Positions 1 through 5,233 of a DNA stretch of 9,918 nt are shown here, one piece after another (the stretch's first letter is position 1; every line of letters begins with the position of its first letter). A model generated the notes under the pieces. It searched no databases and was not told the origin of the DNA. It worked only from the letters and a program-made list of their open reading frames with translations. This DNA comes from a bacterium. Lineage in GTDB: Bacteria > Krumholzibacteriota > Krumholzibacteriia > LZORAL124-64-63. The position numbers and the translations under genes were made by a program. The stretch spans positions 1-9,918 of the forward strand of contig JAUVBS010000043.1 in NCBI GenBank assembly GCA_030591105.1, written 5' to 3'.

Positions 1-102
1 GTGGGTGGCGACGTGGCTGTTGGCGACCAGGTAAGCGACCTCAGGCGAGGCCTCCCGGCACAGCCGGAAGCGACTGACCGAACGGGAGCGCACGCGTCGT
101 GA
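1..102 (+). CDS. 3' end of an unidentified gene upstream of moeA (partial)
   Basis: Frame 1 is open from the window edge to a TGA at 100-102, giving 33 residues that end in ...RTGAHAS. Nine of the first ten codons start with G, a pattern typical of real coding frames in GC-rich genomes. The stop overlaps the GTG start of moeA as GTGA, the usual arrangement of translationally coupled genes. The fragment is too short to identify. Because it abuts moeA, another molybdenum-cofactor gene is a reasonable guess, but no motif supports that. A competing reading on the opposite strand is also open across this stretch, so the call is tentative. Confidence 0.4.
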   Translation: MGGDVAVGDQVSDLRRGLPAQPEATDRTGAHAS

Positions 103-1355
103 TCGAGTTCGACGACGCGCTGGACACGGTTCTGCGTCGATCCCGGCCGCTACCGCCGGTGAAGGTCGCGCTGGCCAACGCCGCGGGCTGGTTCACGGCG
201 CGCGCCGTGACGGCGCGTTTTCACTCTCCTCGTTTCGATCAATCCGCCATGGACGGCTACGCCGTTCGGGTTGCCGACGTGGCCGCGGCCACCGCCAGCG
301 CACCCGTATCTCTGCGCGTTGGCGATGTGCTCCGGGCGGGGTCCGGCCGCCGACCGACTTTACGTTCAGCGTCCGCTGTCCGTGTGTATACGGGCGCGCC
401 GTTACCTGGCGGTGCCGAAGCAGTGGTGATGCAGGAGTATTGTCGCGAAGCAGCGGATTCGGTCCTGGTGATGCGAGCGGTGAAACCGGGGGAGAATGTC
501 CGTTACCGCGGCGAGGAGTACCGGCGCACTGAGCGCTTGCTTGCGCCTGGCACACGGATCACGCCGCCGGTCCTCGGGTTACTGGCGACGCAGGGACGGG
601 ACGAAGTGTGGGTGAGGGAGTCGCCCCGCGTCAGCGTGATCGCCGTTGGCGATGAGCTTGTGCCGGCCGGCCAACCGCTCGGACCAGGACTGATCCAGGA
701 GAGTAATGGACCGGCGTTCGCCGCGGCGCTCGGGACGATCGGGACGATCGGGATCCGCGATTGCCACCACGTACTGGTGCCCGACGACGAATCGGCGATC
801 CGTCGTGCGGTCGCCACGGCGTTACGTCGCTCGCAAGTTGTGATCACTGTCGCGGGTGTTTCGGTCGGGGACTACGATTTCGTTGCCGACGTGACCGAGC
901 GTCTCGGCGTCCGCCGTGAATTCTGGAAGATCGCCGTCAAACCCGGTAAACCGGTCCTGTTCGGCACCTGGCGTGGTGACCCGCAGACCGGTGCCCGCAG
1001 GCAGCGGACACTATTTTTCGGCATACCGGGTAACCCCGTCTCGGCATTGGTGACTTTTCACCTGCTCATCAAGCCGGCGCTGTTGAGCATGGCGGGTGCC
1101 GCCCAGGCCGTACCCAATACGGTGGCGGCCAAGCTGACTGAACCGTACCGCAAGAGCCGTGGTCGGCGTCATTTCCTGCGGGGCCGGCTCGATCTCTCGA
1201 CAGTGCCAGCGACTGTCACGCCACTCGCGGCACAGGGCTCGCACATGCTTGGTGGTTTGGCCGACGCCGATTGTCTGATCGATCTGCCGGCTGACGCCAC
1301 ACGGTTGCGCGCCGGACAGACTGTAGCGGTTTGGCCGCTGCCTTGGGGCGGGTGA
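99..1355 (+). CDS. moeA: Molybdopterin molybdenumtransferase MoeA
   Basis: MoeA catalyses the last step of molybdenum cofactor synthesis, inserting molybdate into adenylylated molybdopterin in the cytoplasm. The 418-residue protein has the usual length and motif order: DQSAMDGYAV at 47-56 (family DNSAMDGYAV), GAPLPGGAEAVV at 99-110, GENVRYRGEE at 131-140, GDELV at 184-188, ESNGPAF at 201-207, VAGVSVGDYD at 251-260, KPGKP at 281-285 and GIPGNPVS at 308-315, followed by the small C-terminal MoeA domain. One family Gly is replaced by Ala-252 in the T-x-G-G-x-S-x-G-D loop. GTG is taken as the start because it overlaps the upstream stop and leaves the N-terminal domain whole. A 9-bp in-frame duplication gives the sequence TIGTIG at 213-218. 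The gene implies that the cell uses a molybdo- or tungstoenzyme. Confidence 0.95.
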   Translation: MIEFDDALDTVLRRSRPLPPVKVALANAAGWFTARAVTARFHSPRFDQSAMDGYAVRVADVAAATASAPVSLRVGDVLRAGSGRRPTLRSASAVRVYTGAPLPGGAEAVVMQEYCREAADSVLVMRAVKPGENVRYRGEEYRRTERLLAPGTRITPPVLGLLATQGRDEVWVRESPRVSVIAVGDELVPAGQPLGPGLIQESNGPAFAAALGTIGTIGIRDCHHVLVPDDESAIRRAVATALRRSQVVITVAGVSVGDYDFVADVTERLGVRREFWKIAVKPGKPVLFGTWRGDPQTGARRQRTLFFGIPGNPVSALVTFHLLIKPALLSMAGAAQAVPNTVAAKLTEPYRKSRGRRHFLRGRLDLSTVPATVTPLAAQGSHMLGGLADADCLIDLPADATRLRAGQTVAVWPLPWGG

Positions 1356-1369
1356 CGGATTCAATCCGT
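1355..1369. terminator. Possible shared hairpin between convergent moeA and the receiver gene
   Basis: The 16-nt gap between two convergent stop codons holds a perfect inverted repeat, ACGGATT-C-AATCCGT, which would realistically fold as a 5-bp stem with a 5-nt loop. Its position suits a bidirectional terminator. The stem is short and has no T-tract on either side, so the function is uncertain. Confidence 0.3.
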
Positions 1370-1371
1370 GG

Positions 1372-1752
1372 TCAGCCGATCAACTGCTTCACCTTCGCGA
1401 GCAAGGCGCTTTCGTCGAACGGTTTTTCAAAGTATCCGTCGGGGTTCTTTACCTGTTTGGCACGCTCGATGAATTGCTTGAACTCGGCAGCTACGCCGGT
1501 GATCATGATGACGGGAATCTCCGCGGTTTCGGGCGATCGCTGGAGGTTCCGGAACATCTTGATGCCGGATTGATTGTCCATGCTGATGTCCAGCGTGATC
1601 AGGTCGACACTTTCCGATTTCGCCAGGTCTAACCCCTTCTCGCCATCAATGGCGTGGACGGTCTCGTACCCGTGGTCTTCGAAAAATGTCGTCAACCAGA
1701 CCCACTGATCCTCTTCGTCCTCGACCACCAAGATCTTTTTCTTGTCAGCCAT
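1372..1752 (-). CDS. Stand-alone receiver-domain response regulator
   Basis: A 126-residue CheY-like protein made only of a receiver domain. The expected residues are present: acidic pair E11/D12, phosphoacceptor D55 in LITLDIS, T85 in MITG and K110 in FEKP. It has no output domain, so it should act by protein contact or as a phosphorelay intermediate. The residue region after D55 reads MDNQSG where most receivers have MP.(M/K)(D/S)G. The start at 1752 is chosen because MADKKKILVVEDE begins the fold directly and is preceded by AAGGG 7 nt upstream; a longer upstream frame has no receiver-like content. It matches the receiver at 6700-7101 at LTTF and DHGYET at the same residue numbers (20-31), so the two are probably paralogues serving the same kinase. 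It is divergent from the macro/cytochrome/Fe-S gene run. Confidence 0.9.
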   Translation of the reverse strand: MADKKKILVVEDEEDQWVWLTTFFEDHGYETVHAIDGEKGLDLAKSESVDLITLDISMDNQSGIKMFRNLQRSPETAEIPVIMITGVAAEFKQFIERAKQVKNPDGYFEKPFDESALLAKVKQLIG

Positions 1753-1829
1753 CGTCACCCTTCTTGTGGTGCGCATTTCCATCGCCGTTGCCGCCGACAG
1801 ACCGTGAGATTCGGCAACGTTCCTTTGCC

Positions 1830-1846
1830 TGGGCACGACTTGCCCA
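1830..1846. promoter_or_regulatory. Inverted repeat, possible operator of the receiver gene
   Basis: TGGGCA and TGCCCA form a perfect 6-bp dyad around a 5-nt centre. It sits upstream of the minus-strand receiver gene, where an operator or promoter-proximal site would be expected. No regulator family can be named from the sequence. Confidence 0.25.
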
Positions 1847-1999
1847 AGGGTCAGAAGTATAGGTAGCACGCGGAGCCCGCGTCCACCAGAGATTGACCGA
1901 CAGCCTAGCCACGCCATCTCCGGTGATGAATCCCCCTGCTACTGCCTGCATTGCAACCCGTTACGACGTCGGTCCTCATCCGATCCCGATAAATTCAGA

Positions 2000-2020
2000 G
2001 TAAATTTACCTGTAATTAAC
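2000..2020. promoter_or_regulatory. AT-rich palindrome plus half repeat, possible operator
   Basis: GTAAATTTAC is a perfect 10-bp palindrome. It is followed after CT by GTAATTAAC, so two similar elements are spaced 12 nt apart. They lie about 40 nt upstream of the candidate -35 element of the macro-domain gene, a usual place for activator sites. The surrounding AT-richness raises the chance that this is coincidence. Confidence 0.3.
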
Positions 2021-2061
2021 TGTATAAAAACCCCCTTATATCCCAGGATTTTCCTAGACTA

Positions 2062-2089
2062 TTGCCGTGTATCCTGGCATTGTTAATAT
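2062..2089 (+). promoter_or_regulatory. Candidate sigma70-type promoter for the macro-cytochrome-HdrD operon
   Basis: TTGCCG (2062-2067) and TAATAT (2084-2089) are separated by 16 nt; each matches the sigma70 consensus at 4 of 6 positions. Transcription from here would give a leader of roughly 65-70 nt before the ATG at 2164. No other pair with acceptable spacing stood out in this AT-rich stretch. Confidence 0.4.
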
Positions 2090-2149
2090 ACAAACAACCA
2101 ACAGGTCTTCGCTCGATCTCGGGTGACAAGATGAACATACCCTCGGCCC

Positions 2150-2154
2150 AGGAG
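2150..2154 (+). promoter_or_regulatory. Shine-Dalgarno AGGAG that decides the macro-gene start
   Basis: AGGAG lies 9 nt before the ATG at 2164. The earlier in-frame starts at 2062 and 2131 have only weak or no ribosome-binding sequence, and they add residues outside the macro fold. Confidence 0.6.
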
Positions 2155-2163
2155 AAACACAGG

Positions 2164-2691
2164 ATGGTCGTCAAGAAGATCGGGGACAAGGTGATCCGGC
2201 TCGTGATGGGAGACATCACCGACCTGGAGGTCGCTGCGTTCGTCTACGACATCACGGCGGACGCGAAGCTCGGATCCGGGTACGGCTCGGCCATCACGAC
2301 GCGCGGCGGCAAGGTGGTCCAGGAAGAGCTCGACGCCATCGGTAGTTGCCCCACCGGCGAGGCGATTACCACGACCGCCGGCAAGTTGAAGGCCGGGCGC
2401 ATCATTCACGTCAACGGTCCTAAATTCCACGAGCCAGGTACCGAAGATAAGCTCCGGCAAACGACGGTCGCCGCCCTGCAGCTCGCAGAGAAGAACGGCA
2501 TTACCCAGCTGGCGTTTCCGCCGGTGGGTACAGGACTCTATCAGGTACCGCTGGCTGTGTGTGCCCGGGTCATGATCGATACGGTTGCGGAGCACCTCGC
2601 GAATAACTCGAGTGTCGAAGAGGTCATCTTCGTCGCTCTCGATACGCGGGAGTTCGAGCCTCTGGCAGCGGTGTTGCAAGGAGGTGCGTGA
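2164..2691 (+). CDS. Divergent macro-domain protein
   Basis: This 175-residue single-domain protein has the macro (Appr-1''-p processing) fold. It starts the strand with VIRLVMGDIT, whose D17 is the usual adenine-contacting Asp, and later has FPPVGTGLYQVP at 118-129, matching the phosphate-binding loop G.G.yg.P. The first loop is atypical. Where hydrolytic macro domains have NAAN followed by GGGV(D/E), this protein has YDIT at 28-31 and GSGYGSAI at 37-44, so the catalytic Asn is absent. It may bind ADP-ribose or a related nucleotide without hydrolysing it; that is inference. The ATG at 2164 is used because of the AGGAG before it. The stop is 1 nt before the start of the cytochrome b gene, whose AAGGAGG lies inside this gene's last codons, so the two genes are coupled. 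I recall similar atypical macro proteins in sulfate-reducer-type genomes but cannot confirm this here. Confidence 0.85.
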   Translation: MVVKKIGDKVIRLVMGDITDLEVAAFVYDITADAKLGSGYGSAITTRGGKVVQEELDAIGSCPTGEAITTTAGKLKAGRIIHVNGPKFHEPGTEDKLRQTTVAALQLAEKNGITQLAFPPVGTGLYQVPLAVCARVMIDTVAEHLANNSSVEEVIFVALDTREFEPLAAVLQGGA

Positions 2692-2692
2692 G

Positions 2693-3367
2693 ATGGAAGC
2701 ACATGGTGTCCACTATGCCATCGAGGTCATCCATTGGGTTGCCCTTGGTGTGATGGCTCTGGTCTATGTACTCCGCCTGCTCTGGCTATTCAAATTCAAG
2801 AATTTTCGGGATCGGCAGGCGCCGGGTGAAAATGGCGACACCACGAATTGGCCGGCTCTGTACTCACTCGGTAACGTCGTCATGCCTTGGGCCATGGAGA
2901 GCACGCGCAAGCGACCGTTCTTCTACGTGACGTTCGTGATCTTCCACCTCGGGGTGGTTGCCGGGATCTTCCTCGCGTTTATCAGTTCGCTGAACCGACC
3001 GTTCCTCGAGGAACCGGTCGTCGCGAGTATCTTCATGATCATCCTGGCCGCGGCGTTCTTGGTGTCCGTGGGCCGGATACTGCGACGGCTCTTGCGCCCC
3101 GTGATGCGTCTGATCAGTACACCGGATGACTACTTCTGTCTTTCGCTGCTGACGGTGTGGTTCGGCAGCGGAGTTCTGGCCGAAGCCCACATCAGTGGAC
3201 ATCTGCATAGCGAGTGGTATCTAACGATCTACCTCGCTCTGACCAGCTTTTTCCTGCTTTACGTTCCGTTCTCGAAGATCTCCCACTACCTGTACTATCC
3301 CTTCACTCGCTTTTGGATCGGCCAAACACTCGGTCACCGAGGTAGCATGCCGGCGAGTAGGGGTTGA
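2693..3367 (+). CDS. NarI/DsrM/TmcC-like membrane cytochrome b subunit
   Basis: A 224-residue protein with five hydrophobic helices at about 10-33, 77-99, 109-130, 147-164 and 175-193. The layout matches the gamma subunit family of respiratory nitrate reductase and the DsrM, TmcC and HdrE cytochromes, which exchange electrons between the quinone pool and a cytoplasmic Fe-S partner. FHLG at 84-87 aligns with the NarI segment holding His56, and PFSKISH at 192-198 aligns with PFSRLVH, which holds His205; these two ligate the proximal heme b in NarI. The positions equivalent to NarI His66 and His187 appear to be Ala95 and Tyr180, so only one heme is evident. A perfect AAGGAGG lies 8 nt before the ATG at 2693. 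The Fe-S partner gene follows 11 nt after the stop, as in dsrMK and tmcBC-type pairs. Confidence 0.88.
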   Translation: MEAHGVHYAIEVIHWVALGVMALVYVLRLLWLFKFKNFRDRQAPGENGDTTNWPALYSLGNVVMPWAMESTRKRPFFYVTFVIFHLGVVAGIFLAFISSLNRPFLEEPVVASIFMIILAAAFLVSVGRILRRLLRPVMRLISTPDDYFCLSLLTVWFGSGVLAEAHISGHLHSEWYLTIYLALTSFFLLYVPFSKISHYLYYPFTRFWIGQTLGHRGSMPASRG

Positions 3368-3378
3368 GAGGGGACACC

Positions 3379-5196
3379 GTGAGTACCGAGGTCGAGTCCT
3401 ACAAGATCCAGAAGATGGTCGAGCTGCTGGCTCCGAAGCTCACACGGCAGGTCGTCGGTTCCTTGGTGGGTTGCGTCCACTGCGGAATGTGTCACGAAAC
3501 CTGTCACTACGTGATGACCCACCCGGACGACCCGAAGATGACTCCGTCGTACAAGGCGGACCAGCTGCGTAAGCTCTTCAAGCGGCACTACGATTGGACC
3601 GGAAGAGTCTTTCCGGGTTGGGTCGGTGCGAAACCGCCGACCAGAGACGTGGATCTGGACGAACTGAAGGACATCGCTTTCGGCACCTGCACCAACTGCC
3701 GCCGCTGCACCTTCAACTGCCCGATGGGGGTCGACACGGCCACCCTGAACCGCATCATGCGCGGTCTGTTGACCCAGGTCGGTGTGATGCCCGAAGGCGT
3801 CCGCGTGGTCAGCAAGGATACCTGGGAACTCGGCAACCAGATGGGAGTGCTCAAAGAGGACTATGTCGAGACGCTGGAATGGCTCTCCGAGGAACTGGTC
3901 ATGGAGCTCGACGACGAGCGGGCCACCATTCCCATCGACAAGGTAGGGGCCAACATCGTCTACACCATCAATCCCCGCGAGGTGAAATACGACCCCCGCA
4001 CCATCAGTGAAGCGGCGCTCATTTTCTACGCGGCCGCCGAGGACTGGACCATGCCCTCCTGGGGCTGGGACCAAACCAACTTCGGGCTGTTCTCCGGGGA
4101 CGACGCCATGGGCGCCGCATCGTACCGGCATCTCCAGGAGAAGAACGCCGAGCTAGGTAGCCAGCGTCTCGTGATCTCGGAGTGCGGACACGGCTACCGC
4201 TCCACCCGCTGCGAGGGGCCGAACTGGTCCAAGACGGATCAGGATTTCGTCATGGAAAGTTCGGTCATGACCATGCTCCGGTACATCAAAGAAGGCCGGA
4301 TCGTGGTGGACAAGACCAAGAACTCGGATCCGGTGACCTTCCACGACTCGTGCAACAACGCGCGGAGTTGCGGCTTCTACGAAGAGCCGCGGGAGTTGCT
4401 GAAACTCGTCTGTACGGACTTCCAGGAAATGTATCCCAACCGGACGGAGAACTACTGCTGTACGGGCGGCGGTGGCGCCATGTCCATGTCCGAATACACA
4501 CCGCGCCGTCTCGTATCGGCGAAGGTCAAGGCTGACCAGATCGCAGAGACCGGTGCCAAGGTCGTCGTGACCTCTTGCCATAACTGTGTGGACGGTCTCG
4601 GTGACCTGATCCGGCACTACAAGCTCGACTGCCAAGTGAAGCAGTTGGTCCACCTGGTTGCGAACGCTCTAGTACTGGAGGAATGCGCCATCAGTAAGAT
4701 CCCGAAAGAGAAGCCGGTACCGGAGCCGGTGCCGGAACCGGTGCAAGAGCCGGTGGTGATACCGGTCGAAATTCCCGCCGATCGCGTCAAGATCGCGGAT
4801 GCCCTGTCGGGTCGGCGTATCCTGATCGTGGAAGACGAAGAGGATACCCGGATCTTCCTGGCCACGCTCTTACAGGACGCCGGTGCTGTTACCCTCGAGG
4901 CGGTCGACGGCGATGAGGCCATCGCCACCGCCAGGGCTGAAAAGCCGGATCTGATCACCCTGGACCTGTCCATGCCCGGTAAGGACGGCGTCGAGGCGTT
5001 CATCGAGATCCGCAACGATCCTGACATCCGAGACATTCCGGTTTGCATCGTCACGGGACACCCGGAATTCCGGAAGGTCATCTACGATCGTCCTGTCCGG
5101 CCACCGGAGGGATACATGGACAAGCCGGTGATCGAAGAGGACCTGGTCGCCAACTTGCGGCGCATTCTCGAGACAAGCAGAGCCGAGGGAAGCTGA
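3379..5196 (+). CDS. HdrD/DsrK-like Fe-S oxidoreductase fused to a C-terminal receiver domain
   Basis: This 605-residue protein has two parts. Residues 1-440 form a heterodisulfide-reductase-D/DsrK/TmcB-like electron-transfer subunit. Two 4Fe-4S motifs are visible, C32-C35-C38-C42 and C104-C107-C110-C114-Pro. ECGHGYR follows at 268-274, and then one CCG domain: C325, C360-C361 in YCCTGGGG, and C400-x2-C403. In relatives the CCG domain binds a noncubane cluster that handles thiols or disulfides. A Pro-Val-Glu linker (446-465) leads to a full receiver domain (478-600) with E485/D486, phosphoacceptor D529 in LITLDLS, T559 and K582 in DKP. The GTG at 3379 follows AGAGGGG by 5 nt; an earlier TTG would overlap the cytochrome gene. 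It should partner the upstream cytochrome b at the inner face of the membrane. The receiver fusion is outside the usual architecture of the family and joins the enzyme to the kinase encoded next. Confidence 0.92.
   Translation: MSTEVESYKIQKMVELLAPKLTRQVVGSLVGCVHCGMCHETCHYVMTHPDDPKMTPSYKADQLRKLFKRHYDWTGRVFPGWVGAKPPTRDVDLDELKDIAFGTCTNCRRCTFNCPMGVDTATLNRIMRGLLTQVGVMPEGVRVVSKDTWELGNQMGVLKEDYVETLEWLSEELVMELDDERATIPIDKVGANIVYTINPREVKYDPRTISEAALIFYAAAEDWTMPSWGWDQTNFGLFSGDDAMGAASYRHLQEKNAELGSQRLVISECGHGYRSTRCEGPNWSKTDQDFVMESSVMTMLRYIKEGRIVVDKTKNSDPVTFHDSCNNARSCGFYEEPRELLKLVCTDFQEMYPNRTENYCCTGGGGAMSMSEYTPRRLVSAKVKADQIAETGAKVVVTSCHNCVDGLGDLIRHYKLDCQVKQLVHLVANALVLEECAISKIPKEKPVPEPVPEPVQEPVVIPVEIPADRVKIADALSGRRILIVEDEEDTRIFLATLLQDAGAVTLEAVDGDEAIATARAEKPDLITLDLSMPGKDGVEAFIEIRNDPDIRDIPVCIVTGHPEFRKVIYDRPVRPPEGYMDKPVIEEDLVANLRRILETSRAEGS
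4714..4773 (+). repeat. 12-nt in-frame repeats encoding a PVxE linker
   Basis: Five consecutive 12-nt units starting CCGGT encode PVPE, PVPE, PVQE, PVVI and PVEI. They lie exactly between the CCG domain and the receiver domain of the Fe-S protein. Pro-Glu/Val repeats of this kind make stiff, extended linkers. The gradual decay along the array suggests growth by duplication followed by drift. Confidence 0.75.
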
Positions 5197-5233
5197 GAAG
5201 GGGGATCTCGGGACTCGGAACAAAGGAGGAGGC

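Larger units (their letters stand above)
1753..2163. other. Divergent intergenic region with AT-rich segment
   Basis: About 410 nt lie between the divergent receiver gene and the macro-domain gene, and no convincing gene is present. The left part (1753-1985) is GC-rich. It contains an inverted repeat TGGGCA-CGACT-TGCCCA at 1830-1846, about 80 nt upstream of the receiver gene start. From about 1990 to 2100 the base composition becomes markedly AT-rich, with the palindrome GTAAATTTAC at 2000-2009, the related GTAATTAAC at 2012-2020, and a candidate promoter at 2062-2089. It is likely the control region for both directions. Confidence 0.6.

Noticed and set aside
1..98. A divergent minus-strand gene start at the left edge, reading REASPEVAYLVANSHVATH
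   Set aside because: It is open and has GC-rich third positions, but there is no ribosome site and the + strand frame has the GTGA overlap with moeA. The fragment is too short to settle firmly.
1830..1846. Sigma54 promoter (GG-N10-GC) around TGGGCACGACTTGCCC
   Set aside because: The GG to GC spacing is 8-9 nt on the + strand and the TTGC element is wrong on the - strand; the sequence is better described as a simple inverted repeat.
1753..1917. N-terminal extension of the minus-strand receiver protein by 55 residues
   Set aside because: The extra residues match nothing in receiver proteins, and the internal ATG at 1752 has a suitable AAGGG site and starts the fold directly.
2083..2679. A 198-codon minus-strand frame across the macro gene
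   Set aside because: Its translation is low-complexity in Asp, Arg and Leu and it overlaps the whole macro domain, which has recognisable motifs and a good start site.
3334..4131. A 265-codon open frame on the - strand opposite the Fe-S protein
   Set aside because: The sense strand encodes clear Cys motifs and an operon-consistent protein; the antisense product is a His/Val/Asp-rich string typical of GC-rich shadow frames.
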